Shown: positions 1 to 12,056, numbered from the stretch's first letter. The stretch: DNA of 64,000 bases from Leptoclinus maculatus (GCA_032191485.1 JAVDOI010000010.1:21690661-21754660), one strand, 5' to 3'. Program-made: numbers and translations. The notes: a model not told the origin generated them from the letters alone.

Positions 1-78
1 TATTTAATCACAATCGACACTCTTAACATTTCACTTACATTTCACTTGTTTTCCAGCCCTGTTATCTGTTTTTGTTGT

Positions 79-289
79 GCACTTTATCTTATATTTTATA
101 TCTTACACTTTATCTTATATTTTATTGTAAATTGTAATATGTCTCCATTTCCTGCACTGTGCTGATTGTTTAATGTTGTTGTTTAATGTTGTTGTTTATT
201 GTCAAATGTCACGCACCACCCGCCATGACAAATTCCTTGTAGGTGCAAACTTCCTTGGCAATAAACGATTCTGATTCTGATTCTGATTA
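79..289 (+). mobile_element. 3' tail of a non-LTR retrotransposon (LINE)
   Basis: An AT-rich 3'-UTR-like stretch leads to an AATAAA at 260-265, followed at once by a tandem ATTCTG tail (about four units, 267-289). The phrase around 229-259 (a 'gacaaattccttgta..gcaaac..cttggcaataaa' pattern) is the familiar end of teleost LINE copies of the CR1/L2 type. Internal duplications are visible: a 20-base 'cactttatcttatattttat' at 80-99 and again at 106-125, and a 13-base 'gtttaatgttgtt' at 168-180 and 181-193. No coding part remains, so this is a 5'-truncated insertion or its remnant. The exact clade is inferred from memory of tail structure, not proven. Confidence 0.6.
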
Positions 290-450
290 CGTCACGTTGT
301 GTCTTTTCTTTTTTATTCACGATAGTTCGATGTCACTGATGTTACGTCACTTTGTTAACACAAACAATGATCTTTTTTAGTTGTTATGTTTGTCATAAAA
401 AGTCTGGTAATGGCAGTTGTACTTTATTTACTGTTGTTACATTGCTATGC

Positions 451-515
451 TACGTTGTTGCGCTACGTTGTTGCGCTACGTTGTTGCGCTACGTTGTTGC
501 GCTACGTTGTTGCGT
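451..515. repeat. 13-bp minisatellite, 5 copies
   Basis: Five head-to-tail copies of 'tacgttgttgcgc'. The first four are identical and the last ends in t instead of c. Each copy contains CpG dinucleotides, which is unusual for old methylated vertebrate repeats and suggests a young array. A 67-codon frame runs through it, but it is an artefact of the repeat. Confidence 0.95.
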
Positions 516-563
516 TATTATTTTACCACCAACACAATCTTTTTTCTACCCTTAACTAATAGC

Positions 564-583
564 TTGGTTGCCTAAACCTAACC
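564..583 (-). repeat. fragment of dispersed family B
   Basis: The 20-base 'ttggttgcctaaacctaacc' is the reverse complement of the 'ggttaggttta(a/g)..aacaa' module seen near 36.55 and 43.22 kb. I read it as a short remnant of the same teleost interspersed family. At this length the match alone is suggestive only. Confidence 0.35.
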
Positions 584-600
584 AATGGGTTCACAACGTT

Positions 601-2030
601 AACCACTTGGCATTGTGCGTTTCTGCAAGCAGGATAGAAGGCTGATATAAAACAAATTCATGATAAGGATCTTTGGTTCAGAAACATCAACATTCAACGT
701 ATCTTGAAGAAATATGCAATGCTCACATTTGAGTGATCGGTCTCTTGCACTACAACCACAAGCTAGGACACCTTGCAGTGTCCAACCCCTGTCAAGTGTC
801 AACTGCTTCATACCTATTTGACCATGGCTAAGACAGCATGGGTCTACAGATGGCATCTTTCTTGATGTCTTTATCCATCCTCCCAATAACACAGTGATGA
901 ATCCTAGCTTTGGGTATGATCATTGTCTTCTATATCAAATAGTGTCTGGGCCCAGACAGTGTGTGGTGTTCTCCTTACTAAGCGTGCGGGGCCAGACCAG
1001 TCACCATTGGTAAACATTGCATTCTGTTTTAATTACGTTGGTATTTTCTGAAAACATTTCTTATTTGTTTTCTCTATTTCCACGCGGCCAGACAAATATC
1101 TGATCCTTTCATTGTACTCATGAGGGCCACACTCTAGTACTCCTAGTTCTTTTATCATTAGGAGAAAAAAAGGGTTTGATGTGGAACCTCGATACATCTT
1201 TTTGTTCAGAACACTCCATCCTCTCAAATAACTTCTACATCCAAGTGCTTTTGATAAACAGTGGAGCATCTGCTGCATAATTCAGAGGTCCTAAAACTTC
1301 CTCTCTGGACCAAAATGAAAAATGTAATCCCATCCCGTGGGGCCGATGCAGCCTCATTATTCATTGCCACCAGGTGTCATGTTGGAACCCCAGCAGAGCG
1401 CAGGGTCGTGAGATATTGTATGTCCCAGCACATGGTTTAAGAGAGAATAGGGCAGAATCCAGTGCATGTGTGGGCAGTGTTGTTTTAATTCTGTGTGGGC
1501 CGTGCCAGTCAGCAGGGGCAGGCATTGTGCTAGCTGCTCCGTCACCATGGGGGATGAGCGTGACAGGGCAGGAACCCTCATGACCCTGTCATCACAGAAA
1601 CAAGTTCCTCATTGTAACTGCATCGCTTCCGGTGGTGACGGGTAATCAAGGCCAATTCTGAGGACTCATCTCTCCAGCAGGGCAGCGCATTTTGACACAT
1701 GTGTCACTCGCACTTTAAGCCGAGCACTTCAGCCGCAATGCAATCAGCTAGTGTTTACTGGTGGGACGAGATGAAAAAAAAATAAATGAATAAAATCACA
1801 ACCATGGACCGTTTTCAAAGAAAATCACCCACGGACATTTCTCAGGGGAGCATGTGTTTCTATTTGGACCTCATTAAAACTGCGCAAATTGAATCTGGTG
1901 AGCCACAAGCAGTGGAATTTGAATTCCTTAAACTAGCATTTTGGTGAATCAATAAAATAAGCAACTCAAGGCCGTTTTACAGAGTGGCTCAATTTGTTCA
2001 AGATGCATCAGAGTTACCCTTTGAGAAGGA
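601..2030. other. unassigned sequence, no gene recognised
   Basis: Ordinary composition with no tandem repeat or recognisable mobile element. Two minus-strand frames (1278 down to 1033, and 892 down to 599) have balanced residue composition and could be decayed coding sequence. I do not recognise either protein, there is no convincing splice pair joining them, and both lie within the length expected by chance. Confidence 0.3.
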
Positions 2031-2033
2031 AGT

Positions 2034-2086
2034 ACCCCCCCCCCACACACACAAAAAAAAGAAGAAGAAAAAAAGAGAGAGATGCT
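2034..2086. repeat. compound low-complexity tract C-AC-A-GAA-GA
   Basis: A run of Cs passes into AC dinucleotides, then an A run, GAA units and finally GA units. This kind of compound tract usually arises by replication slippage. It has no coding meaning. Confidence 0.9.
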
Positions 2087-2278
2087 CTTGGCCCACGGTG
2101 AAAGAGAAGGCTTGATTGAAGGCGTATTCCCCCTTCCAACATCATCAGCAGCAACCTGCCTCCATTTACAGGAACGCATTAGCAGCTTAGCGTCAGTCCA
2201 TTGAAATGTGTTTAAGAAGGCTCCTCATCTGTAACAGATGTACTGTAGTCTCCTGGGTCTCAGTGGGTATGGATAACT

Positions 2279-2320
2279 CACACACACACACACACACACA
2301 CAAACACTCTCACACACACA
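2279..2320. repeat. CA microsatellite with interruption
   Basis: About 12 CA units, an 'aacactct' interruption, then a second short CA block. Confidence 0.95.
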
Positions 2321-2399
2321 GGGAGTGTATCTCCCACTGCATCACGGATAGATTGAGAGCTATTTCTTAATGATCCCTTCCCCCAGGATTCTTATAGAA

Positions 2400-2960
2400 A
2401 ACCATTTAGTTAGCAGCGGTGCTCCTCAATAAAGCCAGAAGAGGTCTTGTAATTGCTTCACCAGGCCACAGCGGTAACGCTTCATTTGGCTGAGCGGTAA
2501 ACTGCAGCAGTAGCATCTTAAAAATGGCCCATCGTGCATCTGCGCTGTTTTTAACCTCCACTGGAACAACGGTGGTCGTTTTTAACCTTTCCCGCATCGC
2601 ATCACACCGTTCTAATCGGGTCAATTGAAACACAAAATTGTACATAAAAAGTACACGTGTAAGGCCACTATTAACAATGTCAGCCATGATAGACATGTAA
2701 TTCCACAGCCCCGTGTCATTCTTTACACTTGCGATCCTCTCCAAGCTTGATTTGCCACACAGTTCATTATCGCTCCTAACAGACATCATTCAGCTTGGCC
2801 CTTGTGAATATGGAGCGTTATCTTTCCGCGATCTTCACCTTGAGGAGAATCTACGGTAAACCATTTAGCAGCACTGTTCTGTTCTTCAAGCATGGTTGGA
2901 TTAACGCTGGGGAGCCCCAGTAACATCGGAGCCCCAAGGAGCGTCCAATTATCAGGGGAA
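2400..2960. other. unique block, possible conserved noncoding sequence
   Basis: A repeat-free block of even composition with several CpGs retained. Three minus-strand frames overlap here by four bases each (2786-2789 and 3001-3004), which mimics a bacterial gene chain. In a vertebrate context this is coincidence, and no frame resembles a known family. The block is offered only as a place to test for interspecies conservation. Confidence 0.2.
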
Positions 2961-3376
2961 GAGCAACACGCAGGGCTAAGAATGAGCTCAAAGCTGAGAG
3001 TCATTGTTTATGGCAAAATGCATGATTGAAAAGCCTGATATCAGCCTGTTCAGCCGAGATTTTGAATAATGACCAAACATCTCCTAAAGCTAATGCAGAG
3101 GAGATATGAATCCAGGGGTTTCTATGTTGACACTTTAAGGTAATAGCTGATAGTGCCACAGGCTGTGTCCAGCATTCACAGCTATACCTACCAAAAATAA
3201 CGTCCCGTAAACCATAGATATGACACAAAATCATATGGTACGTTATTCATGTAATCATGAACAAGGAAGTATAAAGACCGCAAAATGCCACACAGGGCGG
3301 GCGGGAGTGGAGGTGCACAAAAAATCTGTTGAATCTACCAACCCTTCAGTTCCCCCTAAGATAAACACTGCTCACT

Positions 3377-3475
3377 CTGTTAGCGCTGTTACCACTGTTA
3401 GCGCTGTTACCACTGTTAGCACTGTTAGCACTGTTACCACTGTTAGCACTGTTAGCACTGTTACCACTGTTAGCA
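3377..3475. repeat. 9-bp minisatellite with higher-order 27-bp pattern
   Basis: Eleven 9-bp units of the form 'ctgtta(gca/gcg/cca)'. The last six units follow the order gca-gca-cca twice or nearly so, giving a 27-bp higher-order period. The earlier units alternate gcg and cca. Because 9 is a multiple of 3 the array stays open in all frames and creates spurious repetitive Thr/Ser/Val (plus strand) and Asn/Ser (minus strand) frames. Confidence 0.95.
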
Positions 3476-3745
3476 CCGTTCACTTCTAGCTGCCTGCTTA
3501 GCCGTCTCCATGTTGAGAAGCAATACATTTCGCGTTTAGCTCCTTTAATAAAGCATTACAGCACTCCTGTCTCAAGTGGAAAGTCAATGCTGAAGAGCTA
3601 GAGGTCCCTGTTCAGTAACACTTGTAATGAGTTTGTGTTTCAGTCATTTCAACGTTTTGGTGACTACATGGATGGTGTTTGTGGCCTGTTCCATTTCAGT
3701 GAAATCCATAAGGAATTTAAGGCCTTCTGAGCTTTGCAGATTTAT

Positions 3746-4327
3746 CAGAACTGTAAACTTTTGAGAAGATTTACTGAAGTACTGTATTTGAATAGCAATT
3801 TGAGGTACTTGAACCTTCACGACTGTGTTTCCATCTTATGCTACTTTATACTTCTACCTCACTACTTTTCCTTTTGGGATGAACTGAGGATGAAGTGTTC
3901 CTTCATGTGTTGATTATTAACTTCTTAAGCTAAATAAACTCTTTAACAAGCCTCTTGGATCAGCTGGAAAATTCATAGTCACAAAGCTGAAAACATGGCT
4001 GTTTTTCTGAGCTCATGAAAAGTTGAGTTTTTAGAGATTTGTGGTTCTCGCAGGACAGCGACGCTACAAACATATATGAGCACGATGCATTGCTGTAGAT
4101 TAAACTACCCAACAGTATATAATGGACTGAAACAATCTACAGCAGTAAAATGCAACATACACATTAATGCAGCAGTAATATTTACATTTTCAATACTTAA
4201 AGTACACTGATACTTCCATAATTTAACATAATTAAGGGTTTGAATGCTGGACTTACTTGTAGTGGAGTATATTCACAGTGTGGTAGTTTTACCCAAATAA
4301 ATGATCTGAATACTTCCTCTACCACTG
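3746..4327. mobile_element. hAT-like nonautonomous DNA element (MITE), aged copy
   Basis: The sequence follows a very common teleost interspersed repeat. The left part carries 'ttgaggtacttga' then 'ttatgctactttatacttct' (about 3800-3853), the middle has 'tagattaaactacccaacag' (4097-4116), and the right end reads 'gatctgaatacttcctctac' then 'cactg'. The right terminus is the reverse complement of CAGTGGTAGAGGAAG, the expected hAT-type end. The left terminus is degenerate (cagaactgtaaac), so its boundary is uncertain by tens of bases. No transposase is encoded. Family identity rests on recognition, not a search. Confidence 0.65.
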
Positions 4328-4704
4328 CATTATGCTAAACCTATATTTTAAACATCCATACACACCTCCTACCTCATAAAATAATCATCCATATCAATGC
4401 GTTACAAGAAAGATTAATCTAATTGGAATTTGTAATGGGGTGGGGCTTTTTAATGTGTTGTATTTCCATTGCACACTATGTGCATTATTAAAGTGGTAAT
4501 ACCCAGGAGAATGGTCTGTTCATTTCTGTTTCCTGTAGTGAAAACAGATGCAGCACCAAAGTACTCATCATGACGTGCAGAACATCCTCGAGGGTATGAA
4601 GGCATTTACACATCGGCTCCTCGTGTGTAAGGAGGCTGCAAAGCAAAATACCTGCCGTCAACGAGCGAAGTGTAAGAGCAACTAACAGATTGCATCACTT
4701 GATA

Positions 4705-4722
4705 CCCCCCCCCCCCCCCCCC
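4705..4722. repeat. C18 homopolymer
   Basis: Eighteen uninterrupted cytosines. The length is likely unreliable in sequencing and polymorphic in populations. Confidence 0.95.
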
Positions 4723-5229
4723 GTTTTCTGCAAGAGATAGAAAATGCCCAAATGAAGGCAAGTTGCAACGTTCTTTGAGAATAACCAGTGCCCCGATTGG
4801 ACTATGATGTACTCAATAACAAGCTTATGATGCCTCATGAGCAACTCTTGAAGCAAGCAGTTACCTACGTGACCTACGTGACCCTGCTAAAACACAATTG
4901 GTGTAATGAGGATAAACGGAAACAGTCGTAAACCTCTGCCGCCGTCCCAGCAGAATGTTCACAGAGCTAATTAACAGCGGCAAAGTCATTTCTTGTGTCA
5001 GTTCATAATTAACACATCGAGGAACTTTCGCTTTGAGGCGGTGTGAGCTGCAAAAAAAAATAGAAATCTATGTGATGAGCAAGATTTGTGGAGAAATACC
5101 AAACAACTTGGTGTATATGGTCTAAAGCGAAATCATGCTGGACACAATGTACTCATGAGGTGTGGTCAAAAGCATGATGGACAGGAAAGTTTATATGTGC
5201 ATATTTCCTGATTTATTTTGAAAGACTAA

Positions 5230-5610
5230 CTTTTACTGTCATATTAATTCCTGCCCTCGAGCGTTCCCCGCCTCCTCGATTACCCACACCTGCCCTCATT
5301 TCCTCACCTGCCCCTGATTTTGGCGTTAGGCAACCCCGTATACACTCCCCTTGTTTCCCCATTCCCCTGCCAGATTGTCTTTGTCCTCGTGAGTTCATCG
5401 CTTCCTGCATTCCCTACTGTTGGTTTCTGACTTGCCTTGTCCCCTGGTTATTGGATTTTTTTGTCTACTCCCTGCCTGGATTTGTTTGCCACCTGTGCCC
5501 GTCTCTTCAGTCAAGACTTTGCCTCTTAGACCTTTACCTTGTGTCCTGTGTCCGTCCCTGCGTTTGAGGCTCTGTTCAGCCCAGAATCGTAGCACACAAG
5601 AAGAGCTAAG
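5230..5610. repeat. pyrimidine-rich interspersed repeat fragment (unassigned)
   Basis: A C/T-rich stretch with 'cacctgcccctgatt', 'ctgccagattgtcttt', 'ttcctgcattccctactg' and 'gcctggatttgtttgccacc'. This phrase order resembles a dispersed fish repeat I have seen next to LTR-like or nonautonomous elements. Open frames on both strands are by-products of the skewed composition. I could not find termini or target duplications, so the class is left open. Confidence 0.35.
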
Positions 5611-6289
5611 AATTCATGAAGAATTGTGATTGATTTATAATTATGATTGATATATAATTGTATCTAACAGAAATACAATTTAGTTTCTATTCACTACTTG
5701 ATTGTTAATTTAGTAAAATGTTTATGTGGCTACAAGTGTGTGTGGACCCCAGGAAGAAAAGCCAATGCCTATGCTGGTGGTAATGAGGATCCCAATAAAG
5801 AAAAGGAAAGGAAATATACAGTATATATATATTTTACAAGAGGGTTCTGGCCAAGATGGCTGACGGCATGGAGTTCCACACAAGCACCCCATAAAATCAC
5901 AGATAACAGTGAAAAGTTTAAAAAACATAAAAAAATGTCAACCCTAGGCCTTTTTTTGGCTTCTGCTCGAAAATACTATACCCATACTCAAAGGGGCCTT
6001 ACTCTCTAACTACAAGGTCTATTTGAATAATCTCAATTTATTAATAACACTCAAGTGGGTGAGCTTTGGTGAGAGGTGTAAATATTGTGTATATGTTACT
6101 GGTTAATAGCAGATGAAGATGGAACACAGCTCCACTTTGAAAATGTCAGGTTTGCACGGTGAAAAAGCACTATTATTGATAATACTATATTAAATGATTC
6201 TCAGTAAAGCCTAAAAGTTAGAGATATAAACGTACGAGAGGTCACGAAAGGTCGTCATTTGAGAAACAGCCTCTCCAGCTGTTCCATTG

Positions 6290-7125
6290 TACTTTTATAA
6301 CTTAAATAACGATATATTTAACTTCCTTTATCTTTGTACATCCACAATCTATCACATACAGCAGTTTGGAATCATTTTGGAGAGCTAGAACCGTCTCCAA
6401 AGCCTCTCGGGGCCGCCGACTCACGGCTCCATGCGCTATAGCGTGTGTGTGAGTGGAGCTCATTCAGCCTGTGATTGGTCAATTCCATACTACTACACCT
6501 CTATACACGCTTTAGGATCTAGCCAATGCAGTGGTGGCAGCGTGGTTTTGATTGACAGGATAGTTTTCCGTAAAATCCCGATACGCGCAGGCGGAGCCTG
6601 CGTAAAATCCGGATTCTCAAAATGTTGAAACGTGCTCGCCCAACCTTGTTTGACCCCCCTTCCTTCAGGAAAGAGTTTTATTAGACAGGAAACAGATAGA
6701 GGAAACCGATTCCAGAGGTAAAAATTGATTATTCACGCTGTTTCTACACGATTCATCTCAAAGTGAGTGAAAATTCAGAATTCTTCTGCGGGGTGAATGG
6801 CTTGTTTATGCGGGCTCTTTTGCCGGTAACTTTTGAACCGTTTGACGGAAAGTAAATCCGAAGTTATCGGTAGAATCCGTGTGGAATTCTAATGCTGTTT
6901 AGTAGCAACGCGGGCTATGGGAGCTGCTAGCTCGCCGGTCGGAGGACTTTTCCGAGTGCGTATCTCGTAAAATGAAAGTGAAAAAATGACGATATTTTGC
7001 TAGCGGTTCTGATAGGTTCTGTTAGATCGTGTTTAATTGTGTTTTCAGTGTGTAAAATGGTATACAGTACATGGTTCTGTTCATCAGAAGTTCTTCGTTA
7101 AGCCGGTATGCAACATGGTTGTAGG
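6290..7125. other. GC-richer block, probably repetitive, unassigned
   Basis: CpG density is higher than in the flanks and there are several short internal echoes ('gtaaaatcc' at about 6571 and 6603, 'tcgtaaaatg'). The style resembles a long nonautonomous fish element, and it leads into the GGGCCCGAGC inverted repeat just downstream. No open frame of note and no clear terminal repeats were found. Confidence 0.25.
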
Positions 7126-7128
7126 ATT

Positions 7129-7256
7129 ATTAGGGCCCGAGCGGCCGACAACGTCGGGCCTGCGAAGGCCCTATTGTAATTATATTTGTTTCTGAAAATT
7201 GCTTTGTGCGGTACCGCTCGGTCCACTCTTGGACCAATTGGTCCTCGCTCGGGCCC
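7129..7256. repeat. GGGCCCGAGC inverted-repeat element
   Basis: A perfect 10-bp inverted repeat (gggcccgagc at 7133-7142, gctcgggccc at 7247-7256) encloses a nested 'agggcc..ggccct' stem (7132-7137 with 7166-7173) and a perfect 14-bp palindrome 'ggaccaattggtcc' at 7231-7244. The phrase 'attagggcccgagc...gcgaaggccctattgta' is one I recognise as widely dispersed in teleost genomes. The transcript would fold strongly. The element is noncoding and its class is unknown to me. Confidence 0.6.
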
Positions 7257-7259
7257 AGA

Positions 7260-10060
7260 TGGTTATAAACAAGACGACCGACTTAAAGCAAAACGGCAGA
7301 TTGCAACCATCAAAGAATTTTCAAATATAATTAAAATATGATCACGATCCTCCCTTAAATATTATATGATATTGGAGCATACTTAGATTTTCCTTGTCAA
7401 TCAGACTGAACTGTGGAGCGAAAACAAAAGGAGGCGGATCACTTGGCTCCGGGAAGCGAATGTGTCTCGCCTCGTTCCACAAAGAAACGAATGGGAAGGG
7501 AAATCTTGGTCTCTTTCACACGTCTAAGACAGATGGTCCAAAACAAGAGGAAATAATAATAGACATCATCCATTCAGCCTCACCGTTGTGTTCATGTCAG
7601 CCAATTTTCTTGTTAGTGAGGGGTTATTTAGTTCCCTCTGCCCTAAACAATGAGCGGCGAGTGATGTATCCACCATTTTCAGTCAACACAGGAGCTGAGC
7701 TGGCAGGAACTTAATGTTTATCACATTGATCGAAGAATTATAATCACTATAATGAGATTAGCCTGCACAGCTGCATCAATCTCATCCAGACTCACAGGAA
7801 GATGACCACTAAACTGTGGTTGAATATTATGATGGCAACATCTGGGAGGAAACAGCCGTCAGTGGAAATGACACCATACCTCTTTCAATCACTACACAGA
7901 TCTGAAATGTGGGCAGCTAGCCAGAGGTCTGGTTACTAAAATCTAATTCCAGTAACTCCTGCAGCACGTTGCTGAACCTTATGTGTTTCAGAAAGACATT
8001 AGTGATTTTGAGCATTATTGGTCGAGACTACTGGACCTCATCTATCCTAATTAGTGACAATAAGTGGACAAAAAGGACTGTAATAAATAAAGGGGGAAGC
8101 CGATTGGACCAAGTTTTTTTGCTCCAAACTCCAATTCACAGCTTTTTACACCAGCGTAAAGGAACCAAGCCAAACAGGTTGGGCGTGAAAGCACCCTGAC
8201 AGAGCCTACGCATGAATCATGGCAACACATACATAGCTATTCTAGTTGTACTGCACAAAGCTATTCTGGTTCTACTCGGGGCCGGGCACCAGGAGGCGTC
8301 TTGAGAGGCAGTCAGTGGCATTTCCGCCCCCTCCGTTTAAAGAGTTTAAAAAAAACGAACATTATTGGCCGCGATACAGTGATACGCGCGACTATCGCTG
8401 AGTTGACGTTTCAGCACTACGGACAGCGCACTGACTCACAGCTAACATCGCTGCCCGTAGAACTGAAACCGAGCGGAAGAGATCCATAGACGGACGGACT
8501 GAACACGCAAGCCACAAATGGCTGTTTCTACGCTCCTCCCCTTGCTCAATTAAAGAGAGTAAGACTCAAGGTTGAGCTAAACATTCCATACCACTGGGCT
8601 GCTTGAAAAAAAAAAAAAGCCATGTTTCTAAACAACCTTGCCTGTCTGTGTCATTTATTTTCCATAATTTCACCATTCATGTGCGCCAGACTTTGTCATT
8701 GCTTCGGAACGTCTTGTGGATCTTTTCATGTGATGGCACCCGGGACACATAATGATACCCGAGGTGTTCTTTACCGTGATTGCAGGCAAGACGGCGACAA
8801 GGTCAGACACGAAACAGTGTCATCGGAGATCTTTTCAGTATTTTCAGAGCTGGATATCAGACTGCAGCTACAAGTCGCATTATGGACTTTAAAATGACTT
8901 CACACACTTGTAACTTGTTTCCACTCACGCAGCCATAATGCATGAGTGCACTCTTTCACCCCTCGCTTTAACTCTCTGGTGTGTGAGATTTAGATGGAGC
9001 GAGGTGGGAGGATGTGTGGGTGAGAGGTGAAGGGTTAACAGAGGGGATCAATGGCAATGCATCAGCCAACATATCTCTAAACGACTCCGACCACTATTTA
9101 AAAAAAATCACTCGCAACACACTCAAAGGGCCAGCCACTCATTGACTTTCTACTTGTATGTAGGAGAGTGTGTACAGGCATGTGCATTTTTAATTCCCGT
9201 CCTGCGAGAGTTCCCCACCACTTCTCCAACAATTAGTTTAATGGAGCGTTGCTCTAGTTTCTGGGTTGAAAGAGTCAATACATCGACGTCCCGCGGACAT
9301 AAAGCGCCAGTGCAGCCACTCATAGAAACTCTGCGACACACTTTGAATCGCCCAGAACGTACACAAAAATCCACTATTACAGCTCGGGTGCTGCCTGGGA
9401 GCTGGCACATTGGGGAGAAAGACTTACGAGTGTTGGAGACAAACAAGACTCTCCAAAGCAGAAGACGCAACACATGCAAGTGATCCAAAGACGTGATACT
9501 ACTGCTGCCTTATACTTATTGTATATATATCCACCCATATGTATGTTCATTACATTGAGCTTATAATCTGTTTTCTTTCTTTACTTCATTCAGGGAAAAG
9601 AAATCTGATATTAAATTGCAATGGAATTATTTAGGGGTGAAACAATGGGTCATTCCATTCTGGCTATATGAGGGTGCTGAATGCTTGTTATGACCAATAG
9701 CTTATTTTGTTTTAAATATCAGAACATTTCCATCAAGCTCTTCACTGTTGTGTGAATGAATCAACATGTAGACTAAAGGCCTTTATTCACCAGGGGTGTG
9801 ACAAATAAACAACACAAAAATGCTAATTACCTGCCGGCGAATATTGCCTGTGTGAACAGTTACACAGTGTATACTGTATGTCTAGGGCTTTTATTGTGAA
9901 AGGTAAAAACAGTAGGAGTGGGTGTGGTATACTGTACGTGCCGTGGTCAAGGTTGAAAGAAGTAACAAAGTATTCCGTCATGGATTCAGACTACGGATCC
10001 TTCATGTTGTTCCACTCTCCAAATGTGCGGGACCATTGGAGCAGCATCGTGGTGATAGCA
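7260..10060. other. unassigned noncoding stretch
   Basis: No recognisable gene or element. The 8300-8480 part is CpG-richer ('gcgatacagtgatacgcgcg' at about 8371-8390) and could be an old insertion. Overlapping frames of 112-113 codons on both strands at 9142-9488 are mirror open frames without recognisable similarity. Confidence 0.3.
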
Positions 10061-10069
10061 TCAGAACCT

Positions 10070-10097
10070 ACACACACACACACACACACACACACAC
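10070..10097. repeat. CA microsatellite
   Basis: About 14 uninterrupted AC units. Confidence 0.95.
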
Positions 10098-10099
10098 TA

Positions 10100-11489
10100 T
10101 ACACGACACACAGCGCGGACCATTGTTTTGAAACAACAGCTAAGCCACAGTCACATATCTCATGTATGTACTATTTTTTGATTGATACATAAAGCTCAAA
10201 CAGAGGAGGATCGACAATCACTACACAAAAGGCAACACCTGGCCAGTCAGATTCCATTATGTAAATACTATTGTTACAGTCCATAACTTTGGACAGATTT
10301 GGGCTCGCTATTCACTATTAGACATGCTTTTCAAATAAATCAAAATCAGTACAATTAAGTTCAATTAGCAAAACAGAATCCATTACCAGACTGAATTCTC
10401 ACAGGGTTGACAATCGCAATGCTAAACCCCAACTTTCCGACAACACCAGGTACTTTAATTCAAATAAGACCAGCCTCCTTAAGTGGTGGCATTGAGTGTA
10501 AATGCAACAAAATGGCCTGATGATTCAGAAGAGCAATAACACAATATATGAAAAGCACACTCCTTCAATCTTGCGTACAGACCTTGAGAGGCAGGTGCAG
10601 CTGAAAGCTATTGCGAGGGACAAAAGACAGAAAAGATTCTGCACAATCCAAAGGTCTTTAAGAGAACATATTACAAACGGATACGTTTTAATATGAGCCA
10701 ATCATAAATGAAGGGAAGACTGAATCTTTTTAAGCAATTTCAGCTATAACAGCAGGGTGAAAAGTAAACACAATATAATAATCTATGTTAAATTGAATGA
10801 CCTGTTGAGTTTTCTTACTTTTCTCATTGCTACAGAAAAGACATAAAACATCAAAGATGTTTTGCTCAAATGTGCCCTTGGCAAATATGTCTTCATCTGA
10901 ATGCTCAGCACTTTTCTAGTTCAAAAGAGATTACCCCAAAGCAACCTGAGATACTGTCAACAGAAGACATCTGTGGAGATGCACCTTATCTAACCCTTTT
11001 TCTTTCTGACACTGGGAATGAGAGTTTACTGAAAGTGCGCGCCGCAGTATTCACATCACATCTCAAAAGCAATGCGGGCAGAGTTTGGACGTTCGTGCCC
11101 CGATTTCGAAGCTAAGGCTAAAAAGGAGAAAGGGGGAAAAAAAACTACATTTAGATTTCCTTTAATCTTTGCCACTCACATTTGTGCTCTTATTCCTACA
11201 AGTGCTTTAGAAAACTGACATGCGAGTTTGTTTACCCATTCAGCTTGACTGCCTCGCTTCTTCGCCTCTGATGTCTGGGGTGCGGGTTCACATGAGGTGT
11301 GTGTGCAAGCTTTTGTCACGGTCTTGTTCCTCTCGGCCCCTCAGGTTACAATGTGCATCCGCTCAGTCCTGCTGCTGCAGACGTTTCTGAGGTCTGTTAA
11401 AGGTTTGTATTCTTACACAACTGTCTAAAACACATACGAGACACACAGGAGGGATAATTTAGGTCATAAGCAACGTATATTTGGAGCGC
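10100..11489. other. unassigned noncoding stretch
   Basis: AT-rich sequence with no recognised element and only short chance frames. I see nothing else in it. Confidence 0.3.
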
Positions 11490-12056
11490 CCAACCATCCA
11501 TTATCTTCTGGATCCATCCAATAAATCCTGCATTTAACCCTGAAGCGTTCCCAGACCAGACCAGGTATAAAATCTCTCCAGTTTGTTCTGGATCTATCCT
11601 GAAGCCTCTTCCCACATGGATGTGCCCGGGAAAGCACTAAAGGGAGGAGTCCAGGAGGCATCCTGATCAGATTGCCTGAACCACCTAAGCTAGCCCATTT
11701 CGACGCGAAGGAGCCACAGCAGCTCTACTCCGAGCTCCCTCCGGATGATTGAGCTCCTCACCCTATCTCTAAGGCTGAGCCCAGCAACCCTACGGAGGAA
11801 GCTCATTTCGCCCACTTGTATCTGCAATCTCATTCTTTCTATCACACCCTGAATCTCACGACCATAGGTGAGGGTCTCAACGTAGAGGAATTAGTAAATC
11901 GAGAGCTTTGCCTTCTGGCTCAGCTGCCGCTTTAACATAATGGTCTGGTGCAACACCTGCGTCACCCAACTTCTCGTCTATTTCACCCTCCATTGTACCC
12001 TCCTCCCTCCTGAATAAGACCCTGAGATACTTGAACTCCCTCACTTCAGTTTGGGG
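11490..12056 (-). mobile_element. Rex3-like (RTE clade) LINE, 3' end with decayed RT C-terminus
   Basis: Read on the minus strand, this is the C-terminal coding part and 3' end of an RTE-clade retrotransposon. Visible peptides in order are EVREFKYLRVLF (about 12047-12012), VGEMSFLRRVAGLSLRDR (about 11816-11763) and NWRDFIPGLVWERF (about 11583-11542). They lie in different frames, so several indels have accumulated. The element runs out through 'aagataatggatggttgg', a degraded form of the GATGG-type tail typical of Rex3. The catalytic RT and endonuclease domains are absent, which is the usual 5' truncation of LINE insertions. Similarity is recognised from the family's known C-terminal motifs. 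Confidence 0.8.

Noticed and set aside
451..515. CRISPR-like array
   Set aside because: The units are contiguous with no spacers. It is a minisatellite in a vertebrate-type sequence.
599..1278. Two minus-strand frames that look protein-like
   Set aside because: I could not identify either, nor find a splice pair joining them. Noted only as a weak candidate for a decayed coding element.
2406..3234. Chain of three minus-strand frames overlapping by 4 bases, resembling an operon
   Set aside because: The rest of the window is vertebrate-like, the frames match no family, and such overlaps occur by chance when stop and start share ATGA.
3220..3489. Thr/Ser/Val-repeat protein on one strand and Asn/Ser repeat on the other
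   Set aside because: Translation of the 9-bp minisatellite, whose period is a multiple of three.
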